57,442 nucleotides of DNA from UBA3839 sp902776985 (GTDB lineage Bacteria > Bacteroidota > Bacteroidia > Bacteroidales > Bacteroidaceae). The position numbers were made by a program, and so were the translations under genes. Where the stretch lies: contig CACYSD010000016.1 of the NCBI GenBank assembly GCA_902776985.1, positions 1 to 57,442 on the forward strand, read 5' to 3'. Below are positions 16,519-25,553 of this stretch, piece by piece. How positions within the stretch are numbered: position 1 is the stretch's first letter; each line of letters starts with the position of its first letter. The notes beneath the pieces were generated by a model. That model saw only the letters and a program-made list of their open reading frames with translations, ran no database searches and was not told where the DNA came from.

Positions 16519-18092
16519 TATTTCTTCTTGAGGTCAAACTGGAGGATACCTACATACTGTGCGTGTTTGCCTTGGTGGTCGCAAGGAATCTCCTTGCCGT
16601 CTGCATTCTTGTAGTAAACAGGATCGGTAAGGTAAGAGTGGCTGTGTCCGCCAAAGACTGCATCGATGTTGTGCATACCTGCAATGAATTCGGGGTCGGG
16701 CATAGCGCCTTCAAGTTCCTTGATAAGACCGAGGTGTGATAGTACAATCACGAGATCGCAATGATCTTCGTTTTTGAGTTTTGCAGCGATAGGATTAGCG
16801 CTTGCTACAGGATCCAGATAGGTAATTCCTTCATAGTTCTTGGTGCTTACCAGTCCTTCGAGCATAGGTCCAACACCAATTACACCTATTTTCAGACCGT
16901 TCTTTTCGATAATGGTATATGGCTTTACGATGTCCTTGAGAGGTGTAGTGCCGAAGTCGTAGTTACAGCATACGATAGGGAACTTAGCCATGCGGAAGAT
17001 GCGAACCATGTTGTCGATGCCGAAGTCGAACTCGTGGTTGCCGATGGTGGCTACATCGTAGCCCATGAGGTTCATGAGTCCTACTTCTACCTCGCCTTTG
17101 TAGAGATTGTAGTAGGCTGAGCCTTGTGAGAAGTCGCCACAATCGACGAGCAGGAGGTCTGGATTGTCAGCACGCAGGTCGTTGATGAGTGCAAGACGGC
17201 GCAGATAACCACCCTTGTTGGCACGCTTCTTGTCTGTAGAGTTAGGATTGATGGGATAGATGCATGAGTGTGAGTCGCTGGTGTGGAGAATGGTGAGTTG
17301 CTTCTCACCGCTTGCTTTAACTTCGCGTTCGATTTGGTCGGCACGCTTGCCGTTGATGGTGATGCGTCCTTCAAGCTGTGCGGTAAGTTTGCGACCGGCT
17401 GCAGTCTCACGGCGGATGTATTCCATATAAACTTCGCGGACGTTGTCGCTCGTCACGCGTTTCTTCAGTGCTTTTTTCAATGCAACCAAGCCGTCATTAC
17501 CTTCAGCAAGGTAGTCGATAGTAGCGAGTGTGTACTTGGCATTGGGCTTGATAGCTTTACCACCAACGGTAGCTGAGAGGAGTTTGCCGTCGGCAGAGAT
17601 GTCGAGCTGTGCTCCGCTTATGCCTTCACCAAGTGATTTGGCAATCTGGCTGAAGAGGTCTAGGAGGTCGCTGCCGCGGAGGGTTAGCATGCAGAATTTG
17701 TTTTCGAAGGGTGCTATCTCTACGATGTCGCCGATGGTGACTTTGCCCTTGGGCATATTGGCACGGAGTCCGCCTACATTGCATAGACCGATGTCGGCCA
17801 TCTTTCCGTAACGGGTGGATTCCTGACGAAGGGCGTCGGCTACCCAGTTGGAGAGAAGGCTCTCAGGACGGTCGGGTGTCATTTCCATTGCTGCCTCACC
17901 AAGCACGGGTGCTGTGAGGCTGTCGACTCCTGCCTTGTAAGGCGCCATAAAGTCGAGAACAGGGGCATCGATGTTCTTGTCGAGTACAGAAGTGATTTCG
18001 ATGCGGTGAGCACGTACCTTGGTAGGTGTGTAGTTTTGAGCATGAACCGAAATAGCAATTAAGGTTAATGCGAAAAGAAATAGTTTTTTCAT
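16518..18092 (-). CDS. 5'-nucleotidase-like protein with inverted domain order (C-domain first, then metallophosphatase)
   Basis: The protein has 524 residues and a signal peptide of about 18. Residues ~25-245 match the 5'-nucleotidase C-terminal substrate domain (SNWVADALRQ, GLCNVGGLRANMPKGKVTIG, ATIDYLAEGNDGL). Residues ~265-524 are the calcineurin-like metallophosphatase domain: HTSDSHS (H270, D273, H275), VDCGDFSQG (near 317-323), GNHEFDFG (351-358) and GGHSHSYL near the end. In UshA-type enzymes the phosphatase domain comes first. In the Bacteroides genomes I recall, the two parts are separate neighbouring genes, so this looks like their fusion in gene order. It probably dephosphorylates nucleotides in the periplasm. 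It is coupled to truA by a one-base overlap. Confidence 0.85.
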   Translation of the reverse strand: MKKLFLFALTLIAISVHAQNYTPTKVRAHRIEITSVLDKNIDAPVLDFMAPYKAGVDSLTAPVLGEAAMEMTPDRPESLLSNWVADALRQESTRYGKMADIGLCNVGGLRANMPKGKVTIGDIVEIAPFENKFCMLTLRGSDLLDLFSQIAKSLGEGISGAQLDISADGKLLSATVGGKAIKPNAKYTLATIDYLAEGNDGLVALKKALKKRVTSDNVREVYMEYIRRETAAGRKLTAQLEGRITINGKRADQIEREVKASGEKQLTILHTSDSHSCIYPINPNSTDKKRANKGGYLRRLALINDLRADNPDLLLVDCGDFSQGSAYYNLYKGEVEVGLMNLMGYDVATIGNHEFDFGIDNMVRIFRMAKFPIVCCNYDFGTTPLKDIVKPYTIIEKNGLKIGVIGVGPMLEGLVSTKNYEGITYLDPVASANPIAAKLKNEDHCDLVIVLSHLGLIKELEGAMPDPEFIAGMHNIDAVFGGHSHSYLTDPVYYKNADGKEIPCDHQGKHAQYVGILQFDLKKK

Positions 18093-18139
18093 ATTTTGAG
18101 TTTTTGAGTTTATGAGTTTTTAAGTTTATGAGTTTCAAG
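18093..18139 (-). repeat. Run of 8-base leader repeats before the nucleotidase gene
   Basis: On the minus strand the sequence is built from AAACTTG, AAACTCAT, AAACTTAA, AAACTCAT, AAACTCAA and AAACTCAA and ends just before ATG. The first units also encode the last residues of the GH97 protein (KLETHKLKNS). The gap between the two genes is therefore made almost wholly of this repeat. Confidence 0.7.
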
Positions 18140-20125
18140 TTTTAAAACAAAACCGCCGCCTTGAGCCATGCTGATGGTAAGTGTTTCACCGTTATGGTGG
18201 ATTCGCGTATCTATGCGATAGTCCGATGCGTTGTGATTGGCGTTGACGCCATCTGTGAGGAGAGTGACGACGTAATTGCATTCTGGCAGGAAAGAGAGTG
18301 GAAGATTAATCTTACGTTCGTCCCAGTTTGTCTGTCCAGCCACATACCAAGTGTCGCCCTTTCGACGTGCCGTGACGATGTATTTGCCTATCTGTCCCTG
18401 TAGCACGCGAGTCTCATCGAAGAGTGTAGGAATGCTACTGAGGAATTCGGTATATTCCGGTTCATTATCGTATGCGGTAGGGTTGTCTGCCAACATGGTG
18501 AGTGGTGAATCCTGCACGATGTACATGGCGAGTTGGTGACAGCGTGTTCCCATCGTCATGGGGTTGTTGTAAACAGGATGGAAGTCTGGTTTAGTCGCAT
18601 TGCGCATACCACCCGGTGTGAAGTCTGTGAAACCAGTCTGCTGACGGATGAATGGGAAGGTGACATCGTAGAGGGGCATGTCCTTTTCCTCAACCTTGCT
18701 CCACTTGGCTTCCTCCATGCCGAAGACGCTTTCGAAATTCACTATGTTAGGATAGGTACGGTTGATGCCTTTAGGTGGATAGATGCCATGGTAGTCGAGG
18801 ATGAGATGATGCTTGGCACAGGCTTCTGCTATGCGGTAGGTCATCTCCACGGCTTCCTGGTCGTCGCGGTCGAGGAAGTCCACTTTGAAACCAGCTATTC
18901 CCATTTCTGAATACTTCTTGCAAGCTGCTTCGAGTTGGTCGTCGAGCACGTTGAACACCGTCCAAAGGATTATTTTCACACCACGCTTCTTGGCGAATTC
19001 CACTAAGAATGGTAGGTCAATCTCATGGATAGTTGTGAGCATATCACCGCTCTTTGGATCGTACCAGCCTTCATCGAGAATGATATAGGGAATGTGATAT
19101 TTCTGTGCAAATTCGATGTAGTAGCCATAAGTGTCCATATTGATGCCTGCCTTCCAGTTAATGCCGGAGATGCCCCAGTCGTTCCACCAGTCCCAAGATA
19201 CAAGTCCTGGTTTAACCCATGATGTTTCGCCAATGCGGTTGGGTTCTGCCAAGGCATAGACCAGATTATTGGTAGGCATATCGATGGTGCGACGGCTAAC
19301 GGCGAGGATGCGCCATGGGAAGGAGCGGTTGCCTTTACAGCGGGCAATATAATTCTCAGTGTCCTTGACATAACGCTGAACTCGCCATGGATAGACATCG
19401 AAACTTTTCGGACGACGTGCAAACCATCCTTTCACGCTCTCTCCTTCTGGACGGATGAACATACCAGGATAGCTCTCAAGATTACTCTCCATTATGGTGA
19501 CCTTGATACCGTTGCCTTCATCGTCCTGTTCACCGATTTCAACGGTTGAGGGCAGAAAAGCAAGGTTGTCGGAAGCCTGCTCTTTCAGAGGCTTTACATC
19601 GTAAGTAGCCTGAAATGCCATAGCTTCGGGTTTCTTGGCATTGGTGGAGTAGGGAAGATAGGATGTGCCGCTTCCTACGAAGTTGAACTCTGCCACCTCG
19701 TCATTGACGATATACTCCTTGCCGTCAAAACCGGTGGTGAGCAATCTGTATGCTATACCTTCGTTGTAGGCACGGAACTCTACAGCTATGCCAGTATTCA
19801 GTTGAAGAGAAAGTGAGTTGTACTCCACCGAGAAATGTGGATTGCGGTAGAATGGTGCGTCAATGCTCTCTTTCTTGTGAGAAGTCTTGGTTGTTGCAGA
19901 CTTGATGCCTGTGCATAGGCTTACCCCATCGATACTGATGTCGATAGGACAATCCTTGGCTATTGCTGTGTTTCCGCTATACAATGAATAGCAGAGGCGG
20001 TTGCCAGCCGTTATCTCCACCTTCAGCAATTTGTCAGGAGATGTGAGACGTGCTTTCTTGTCCGCAGCAAACATTGTGCAGTATGCTGTGAAGAGGAATA
20101 TGATGAGGCTTACAAGTCTTTTCAT
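18110..20125 (-). CDS. GH97 glycosidase, retaining (alpha-galactosidase-like) subgroup
   Basis: The secreted enzyme has 671 residues (signal peptide ~1-21). It has the GH97 layout: an N-terminal beta-supersandwich, a catalytic (beta/alpha)8 barrel beginning near 305 (VSWDWWNDWGISGINW), and a C-terminal beta domain. In the retaining enzyme BtGal97b the nucleophile and acid/base are D415 and E470; here D416 (AGFKVDFLDRDDQ) and E471 (NFESVFGMEEAKW) sit at nearly the same numbers. Inverting SusB-type members lack that aspartate. This points to an alpha-galactosidase-type rather than alpha-glucosidase-type member, though specificity needs assay. The last residues are encoded by an octamer repeat. 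The start overlaps the upstream gene by four bases (ATGA). Confidence 0.88.
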   Translation of the reverse strand: MKRLVSLIIFLFTAYCTMFAADKKARLTSPDKLLKVEITAGNRLCYSLYSGNTAIAKDCPIDISIDGVSLCTGIKSATTKTSHKKESIDAPFYRNPHFSVEYNSLSLQLNTGIAVEFRAYNEGIAYRLLTTGFDGKEYIVNDEVAEFNFVGSGTSYLPYSTNAKKPEAMAFQATYDVKPLKEQASDNLAFLPSTVEIGEQDDEGNGIKVTIMESNLESYPGMFIRPEGESVKGWFARRPKSFDVYPWRVQRYVKDTENYIARCKGNRSFPWRILAVSRRTIDMPTNNLVYALAEPNRIGETSWVKPGLVSWDWWNDWGISGINWKAGINMDTYGYYIEFAQKYHIPYIILDEGWYDPKSGDMLTTIHEIDLPFLVEFAKKRGVKIILWTVFNVLDDQLEAACKKYSEMGIAGFKVDFLDRDDQEAVEMTYRIAEACAKHHLILDYHGIYPPKGINRTYPNIVNFESVFGMEEAKWSKVEEKDMPLYDVTFPFIRQQTGFTDFTPGGMRNATKPDFHPVYNNPMTMGTRCHQLAMYIVQDSPLTMLADNPTAYDNEPEYTEFLSSIPTLFDETRVLQGQIGKYIVTARRKGDTWYVAGQTNWDERKINLPLSFLPECNYVVTLLTDGVNANHNASDYRIDTRIHHNGETLTISMAQGGGFVLKLETHKLKNS

Positions 20126-21447
20126 TTTATAATAATATGGTAAGGAAATTTGTGTTCTTCCTTCTTTTCGCTTTTAGCGTAGGGATTGAAGGTGTAGGGT
20201 TCGTATTTCTCTTTCGGACAACCGACAACGACAAGATATGCCTGGTTGTTGTTCCAATAAGTCAGTTCTCCTTTGAATCCTTTCTTCATGGGTGAATAGA
20301 TGGGCTTCATATCTTTGTCTATAACTACAACTCCGAAGCGGAAGTCATCGTTGGCAGAATCGCCTAAGCCTTGGAAAATCACTTTTTTTGTGGCTTTTCC
20401 CGTAACTAGAGGCAGAGGAATCACGTTGAATCCGTAGGTCTCAGGTATGAAGTCGTCCTTAGGCTTGATGAAAGTCTTTTTCTCGTCTCCTGTCTTTACA
20501 TACGGAGTGATTAGCTGACAGGCATATTGCTTGTGACTCTCTCGAACACGGGGGTAATCGAAGGTGAGCAGGTGGCTGTAGCAGTCGTACATCTCATCAG
20601 ACATTTTCTTTAATGACAAATCGTAGAGACGCATGTAGGTCTGAACAGGATCTTCATCGTGGCGACATTCGCGGAATATGTTGGCTATAACGGTTGTACC
20701 GTGAAGAGTAGACCACCATTCCAGCACGTATGGTGAATGGTAGATATTCTCAATATCGAGGAAACGCTTATGGAACAGTTTGCGGAAGGATTCCCAATGG
20801 TAGTTCTCGTCTGTAGTCCATTCGGGATTCACCTGCCAGAGCATCCATTGCGAACACATCTCGTAGATGCCTCCGCCAATTCCGTGACCTTTGCCGTCGG
20901 CAGCAATCTGAATCTGGAATGAATGTCCTAGTTCGTGGGCAATACAGTTAAGACGTTTGTCCTGTACTCGGTTGGGGGCAATCCACAGCGCTCCTATGAA
21001 ATTGTCGTAGCAACCTCCGTAGGCAGTGCCTTCGAGAGAGTAGTTGAGCATCACCATCATGCGGTATTTCTCCGCATTGCTACCAGGAAGCGTGAACTTG
21101 TACTGGTCACGGTAGGTTTGGTAGAAGTATTCAAGCCTGCCTAACAGATTCTGAATATCAACAGTCATCTTGTGGCCGTCGAGGTCGGGAGCCTTTGACA
21201 GATCGTTACCGAATCCTTTCTCCCAAAACACAACTACATTCTCTGTGCAGGCCATACGGTGGAACGACCATTGTGCAGTATCGCTCTCAAAATCATTATT
21301 CCTTAAGTCGCGTGGAATATAGATGGCTTTGCCCTCTGGAACAAGCTGGCACGTTGCGTGACTCGCAATTGTGTCACCTGGAACAGGCTTTGCATTTGCC
21401 AGTGTAGATAAAGCCAGAAGTGCTGCAAGAACAGTTAGTTTGCTCAT
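20122..21447 (-). CDS. Secreted protein with an HExxH zinc-peptidase signature (DUF6055-like)
   Basis: The 441-residue product has a signal peptide (~1-19). A gluzincin-like site is visible: H171-E172-L-G-H175 in CIAHELGHSFQ, followed by E196 in GGGIYEMCSQWM, 21 residues after the second histidine, as expected for a third zinc ligand. The sequence around it (YGGCYDNFIGALWIAPNR) and the beta-rich C-terminal ~120 residues match my memory of the DUF6055 group, whose substrate is unknown. It is translationally coupled to GH97 (ATGA overlap), so the pair may act on a glycoprotein or on each other's product. That link is inference. Confidence 0.65.
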   Translation of the reverse strand: MSKLTVLAALLALSTLANAKPVPGDTIASHATCQLVPEGKAIYIPRDLRNNDFESDTAQWSFHRMACTENVVVFWEKGFGNDLSKAPDLDGHKMTVDIQNLLGRLEYFYQTYRDQYKFTLPGSNAEKYRMMVMLNYSLEGTAYGGCYDNFIGALWIAPNRVQDKRLNCIAHELGHSFQIQIAADGKGHGIGGGIYEMCSQWMLWQVNPEWTTDENYHWESFRKLFHKRFLDIENIYHSPYVLEWWSTLHGTTVIANIFRECRHDEDPVQTYMRLYDLSLKKMSDEMYDCYSHLLTFDYPRVRESHKQYACQLITPYVKTGDEKKTFIKPKDDFIPETYGFNVIPLPLVTGKATKKVIFQGLGDSANDDFRFGVVVIDKDMKPIYSPMKKGFKGELTYWNNNQAYLVVVGCPKEKYEPYTFNPYAKSEKKEEHKFPYHIIIK

Positions 21448-21504
21448 AAAAAGGGATGTGATATTGATTCTTATGCAAAATTAGGAAAAAATGACAGTAA
21501 AGCA

Positions 21505-21543
21505 TAAAAAAAGTCCCAAAAGTTTTGATAACTCTTGAGACTT
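21505..21543 (-). terminator. Intrinsic terminator of the rubrerythrin gene
   Basis: Reading on the minus strand, AAGTCTCAAGAG and CTTTTGGGACTT form a 12-base stem with two mismatches around a 9-base loop, followed by seven T. It lies 46 bases after the rubrerythrin stop. Confidence 0.8.
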
Positions 21544-21588
21544 CATTTTCAATTATGAGAAAGAATGATGAATTTGTTAATTCAATTA

Positions 21589-22155
21589 TTACTTGAAATA
21601 ACGATTGAAAAGTCCTTGGAAACCAGCGCCGTGACGAGCTTCGTCCTTTGCCATTTCGTGAACTGTATCGTGGATTGCATCGAGGTTGAGAGCTTTTGCT
21701 TTCTTTGCAATCTCCATCTTGCCAGCGCAAGCACCTTCTTCAGCCATCATACGCTTTTCGAGGTTGGTCTTTGTGTCCCAAACCAGTTCACCGAGGAGTT
21801 CAGCGAAGCGTGAGGCGTGGTCTGCCTCTTCCAGTGCATAGCGACGAAAAGCCTCTGCCACTTCCGGATAGCCTTCGCGGTCTGCCTGACGGCTCATTGC
21901 CAGATATTGACCTACTTCAGAACATTCGCCGGCGAAGTGGTCCTTCAGTCCTTGCAGGATGAAACGTCCATCTTCTGTGTCTGGAATTTCTTTGGCAATA
22001 CCAACCACGTGTTCTGTAACAAAGTTAAGACCTTTGCCTTCGTCTATTAACTTGAATTTTTCTCCAGGAACTTTACATTGTGGACATCTCTCAGGTGGAG
22101 TGTCACCTTCGTGTACGTAGCCGCATACTGGGCATACCCATTTCTTTGTAGCCAT
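21589..22155 (-). CDS. Rubrerythrin with N-terminal rubredoxin domain (reverse type)
   Basis: The protein reduces peroxide at a di-iron site using electrons passed through a rubredoxin centre, protecting anaerobes from oxygen stress. Its 188 residues begin with the Fe(Cys)4 rubredoxin part (C8, C11 and C24, C27, in WVCPVCGY and PERCPQC). A ferritin-like four-helix domain follows with iron-ligand motifs GECSEVGQYL, LEEADHASRFAE and AKDEARHG. Classical rubrerythrins have the rubredoxin part at the C-terminus. It is a single-gene transcript with its own promoter and terminator. Confidence 0.93.
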   Translation of the reverse strand: MATKKWVCPVCGYVHEGDTPPERCPQCKVPGEKFKLIDEGKGLNFVTEHVVGIAKEIPDTEDGRFILQGLKDHFAGECSEVGQYLAMSRQADREGYPEVAEAFRRYALEEADHASRFAELLGELVWDTKTNLEKRMMAEEGACAGKMEIAKKAKALNLDAIHDTVHEMAKDEARHGAGFQGLFNRYFK

Positions 22156-22205
22156 AATAATGTTAGATTTAAAAATTAGTGAATAAATATGTTAGTTAGT
22201 TTTTG

Positions 22206-22236
22206 CGAAGATACGTTCTTTTTTCTTCACTTCAAA
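22206..22236 (-). promoter_or_regulatory. Promoter of the rubrerythrin gene
   Basis: On the minus strand TTTG at 22233-22236 is followed after 19 bases by TATCTTCG at 22206-22213, one base off the -7 consensus. Confidence 0.65.
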
Positions 22237-22253
22237 CATTTTTGTGAAAAAAA

Positions 22254-23519
22254 TTAATTTTTCTTGTTTATGCCTTTGAGATTGTCAACATACCACCATA
22301 AGGTATTGCCGAATTTTCTCCTTGTGAGATTGCTGCGTATTACGGGGTCGGGAAGTGTGTCGCACATCTGCTGATATGACTCATAGCGTTGCCGTGTCAA
22401 TGAATCCTGATAATTGTAGTCTGCCATTACCAGTGCCTCGCGGTAAGCTTTGGGAAGACTGTCGCAATTGGTGATATCAATGTGCTTCCGAATCGTGGCG
22501 AGGAATTCTGATGTCTCTCCTTCCAAGAGTTGTGCACAGAGGTAATAGTCGAGAATACGTTTGCTGTACTGTGGAAGTAAATTAGTTTGCAATGTATATG
22601 CAATCATCATGGAATCGGACTGCTGCAGTTCTAGACTGTCTGTGTGGAGAAGGGATTCCTTGAGTTTTGTGGCTTCATAGAGCAGATTCCGTATATAGTC
22701 TTTTGCGGGAATTACCTTTTGTGTGGTTGAGTTGTCACCAAGGTACTGGCAGATATTATAGGCTGTTGTTCGGTGTTCCTTACGGTTTGTGTCTGTAAGG
22801 CTGATGAGTCCTTCTGATTTGTACTCCTGAGGATAGTCGAATAGGTTGTCAGCCAGTTTATCCTGAAGCGACAGGGCATACATCCTCAGATTGGTTAGGC
22901 GTAATGATGTTGCCAGAGATTTCTTCCCAACCTCCGTTGCCTTCTCTGGTTTCCCCTCCATAAGCAGACGCTCTGTCTTAAGTTCATATAAATATGTGTC
23001 GGGAACAGTGGATGCGAGCGAACAAAGCAGCATGAGTACCATCATTGTTATCCAACATGGTAAACAGTTCAGGAATATGCTATGGGATTCGGGTTTTGAC
23101 ACGTGCCTGTGGTGTACTCTGATAATAATTACAAGGGCAATATAGAGAATCACCATCAGCGGTACCATCCATGACCATGTTCCAAATGTGAATTTGTGCA
23201 AGCTGTCCGGATTGAAACTGGTCAGCATGGCAAGAATCATGAATGATGGAATATATGTGAGTGCATGCCATTGAGATGGCAGCTTGCTGTATCTGGCAAT
23301 TGCCCATTGAATAATCTGCAGAATAAGAGTGATGATGATTGCACCAAACGTGATGGAGTAGGAGGTGCGTCCCTCTGAGAGTACATATTGTGCCTGACAA
23401 AGCAGCTCTCCCTGCATGAAGAGAAGATAGACAAGTGAGAAAAGACAAAAAATAGCACCACAGGTGTAGCGTACTACACCTGTGGGAGTATCATAGCCTT
23501 TGTAATTATAATTTGCCAT
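22254..23519 (-). CDS. Inner-membrane protein, DUF6057-like
   Basis: The ATG at 23517-23519 is preferred: it shares one base with the glgB stop (TAATG), and the product then begins MANYNYKGYD. Roughly 421 residues follow, with about five N-terminal transmembrane segments (first near residues 20-40, last ending near 160) and a soluble C-terminal region of about 250 residues rich in helices that looks repeat-like (TPR-type spacing around LRLTNLRMYALSLQDK). The function is unknown. Its place behind glgB suggests a link to envelope or storage-polymer physiology, but this is only contextual. Confidence 0.7.
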   Translation of the reverse strand: MANYNYKGYDTPTGVVRYTCGAIFCLFSLVYLLFMQGELLCQAQYVLSEGRTSYSITFGAIIITLILQIIQWAIARYSKLPSQWHALTYIPSFMILAMLTSFNPDSLHKFTFGTWSWMVPLMVILYIALVIIIRVHHRHVSKPESHSIFLNCLPCWITMMVLMLLCSLASTVPDTYLYELKTERLLMEGKPEKATEVGKKSLATSLRLTNLRMYALSLQDKLADNLFDYPQEYKSEGLISLTDTNRKEHRTTAYNICQYLGDNSTTQKVIPAKDYIRNLLYEATKLKESLLHTDSLELQQSDSMMIAYTLQTNLLPQYSKRILDYYLCAQLLEGETSEFLATIRKHIDITNCDSLPKAYREALVMADYNYQDSLTRQRYESYQQMCDTLPDPVIRSNLTRRKFGNTLWWYVDNLKGINKKN

Positions 23520-25552
23520 TATTCTTCGTTCTTCTTCAGTACCACAGCACTGCGAGCAGGAATATAGAGCATCAACCAACCCTTCTTGTCCTTGGCATAG
23601 ATTGGATCGAAGTTGGTGAAGTGGCGAACTGAGTCGTCAGCGAGGTTATTGCCGCCAAATTCGCTTGCGTCGGTGTTGAGTACTACATCGTACGAACCTT
23701 CGGGAACGATGAATCCGTAGTCTGTATATGAGCGGTTTGGACTGAAATTGAATACGAACAACAGATTGCCGCGGCTGAAGGCGAGAATCTGATCACCGTC
23801 ATTGTGCCATACTTCAACTACTGGAGTCTTCTGGAATTTCTTCATGCCACCGATGAGGTGAATCATCGCTGCATCGAAATCACCGAGATAGTGGTAGCAG
23901 AGTTCCTTGTTGTCAACGAGATTCCACTGGCGGCGTGCATACTTGTGGCTCCAGCCGTTTCCCTCGCGTGGAAAGTCTATCCATTCTGGATGTCCGAACT
24001 CATTGCCCATGAAGTTCAGATAACCACCATTGATAGTGGAAGCTGTGAGCAGGCGAATCATCTTATGAAGTGCAATTCCGCGGGTTGCCATGAAGTTCTC
24101 GTCGCCTTTCTTGAAGTGCCAGTACATGTCAGCATCGATAAGACGGAAGATGATGGTCTTGTCACCCACCAGAGCCTGGTCGTGGCTTTCTGCGTAAGAG
24201 ATAGTCTTCTCGTCAGCACGGCGGTTGGTAGTCTCCCAGAACATAGAACTTGGTTTCCAGTCTTCGTCCTTGAGTTCCTTGATGGTCTTGATCCAGTAGT
24301 CAGGAATGTTCATTGCCATGCGGTAGTCGAAACCATATCCGCCATCCTTGAACGGAGCAGCAAGACCTGGCATACCACTGACTTCTTCTGCAATTGTTAT
24401 TGCGTGAGGCTTGACTTCGTGGATAAGTACGTTGGCAAGGGTGAGGTATGCAATTGCTTCGTCATCCTCGTGACCGTTGAAATAGTCACCGTATCCTCCG
24501 AAGGCTTCACCCAGTCCGTGGCTGTAGTAGAGCATGGATGTAACTCCGTCGAATCGGTATCCGTCGAAATGGAATTCCTCAAGCCAGTACTTGCAGTTGG
24601 AGAGAAGGAAATGCAGCACTTCGTTCTTGCCGTAGTCGAAACAGAGGCTGTCCCAAGCCGGATGTTCACGACGACCGCCTTGATTGAAGTACTGGCATGG
24701 GTCACCTGCGAAGTTACCAAGACCCTCAATTTCGTTCTTTACAGCGTGGCTGTGAACGATGTCCATGATTACGGCGATGCCCTTGCTGTGTGCCTCGTCC
24801 ACCAGTTCCTTCAACTCTTCAGGAGTGCCGAAACGGCTTGACGGTGCGAAGAAGTTACTTACGTGGTAGCCGAAACTGCCGTAGTAGGGGTGTTCGGCAA
24901 TTGCCATAATCTGAATGCAGTTGTATCCGTCCTTAATCACACGAGGAAGGACATTGTCCTTGAATTCGCGGTAAGTTCCTACTTTCTCTGCATCCTGAGC
25001 CATACCGATGTGGCATTCATATATGAGCAGTGGATCGGTGTTGGGACGGAATGTCTTTTTCTTCCATACGTATGGTTGTTCCGGTGCCCAGACCTGAGCA
25101 GAGAAGATCTTGGTATAGTCGTCCTGAACCACACGCTGTGCCCATGCAGGGATGCGTTCGCCTTCGCCTCCGTTCCAGTGTACCTTCAGCTTGAAGAGGT
25201 CTCCGTGCTTCATGGCACGTGCGCCAAGCTTCAGTTCCCAGTTGCCAGAGTTCTTCAGACGTTTCATCTTGTATTTCTCGTCTTCCTGCCAACCGTTGAA
25301 ATCACCAATCACATATATTTCTGTAGCATTGGGCGCCCATTCACGCAACACCCATCCCTTGTCGGTGCGGTGGAGTCCGAAGTAGAGATAACCATCGGCA
25401 AAGTCTGAGAGTTTCATCTTGCCGCCATTAGTGAGTTCTCCTAATTTGTAGAGCGCATGGTCGTGACGACCACGGATTGCATCTTCAAACGGTTCGAGCC
25501 AAGGGTCGTTCTTTACCAACCCGATGTGTTGAATCTTCTTCTGTGTTGCCAT
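23519..25552 (-). CDS. glgB: 1,4-alpha-glucan branching enzyme (GH13)
   Basis: GlgB introduces alpha-1,6 branches into glycogen in the cytoplasm. The 677-residue protein has an N-terminal CBM48 (GWVLREWAPNATEIYVIGDFNGW) and a GH13 barrel. The nucleophile is D335 (DGYRFDGVTSM), the acid/base is E389 (HAITIAEEVSG), and the third acid lies in SYAESHDQALVGDKT. The length and the GWVLREWAPNA start resemble the eukaryote-like (GH13_8) branching enzymes rather than the longer E. coli type. The upstream yhcH-like gene ends one base before it, and the DUF6057-like gene overlaps its stop. Confidence 0.93.
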   Translation of the reverse strand: MATQKKIQHIGLVKNDPWLEPFEDAIRGRHDHALYKLGELTNGGKMKLSDFADGYLYFGLHRTDKGWVLREWAPNATEIYVIGDFNGWQEDEKYKMKRLKNSGNWELKLGARAMKHGDLFKLKVHWNGGEGERIPAWAQRVVQDDYTKIFSAQVWAPEQPYVWKKKTFRPNTDPLLIYECHIGMAQDAEKVGTYREFKDNVLPRVIKDGYNCIQIMAIAEHPYYGSFGYHVSNFFAPSSRFGTPEELKELVDEAHSKGIAVIMDIVHSHAVKNEIEGLGNFAGDPCQYFNQGGRREHPAWDSLCFDYGKNEVLHFLLSNCKYWLEEFHFDGYRFDGVTSMLYYSHGLGEAFGGYGDYFNGHEDDEAIAYLTLANVLIHEVKPHAITIAEEVSGMPGLAAPFKDGGYGFDYRMAMNIPDYWIKTIKELKDEDWKPSSMFWETTNRRADEKTISYAESHDQALVGDKTIIFRLIDADMYWHFKKGDENFMATRGIALHKMIRLLTASTINGGYLNFMGNEFGHPEWIDFPREGNGWSHKYARRQWNLVDNKELCYHYLGDFDAAMIHLIGGMKKFQKTPVVEVWHNDGDQILAFSRGNLLFVFNFSPNRSYTDYGFIVPEGSYDVVLNTDASEFGGNNLADDSVRHFTNFDPIYAKDKKGWLMLYIPARSAVVLKKNEE

Positions 25553-25553
25553 A

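Noticed and set aside
23804..24841. 345-codon plus-strand frame opposite glgB
   Set aside because: Composition is cysteine- and valine-rich as expected for the antisense of this gene, and glgB itself has all its catalytic motifs.
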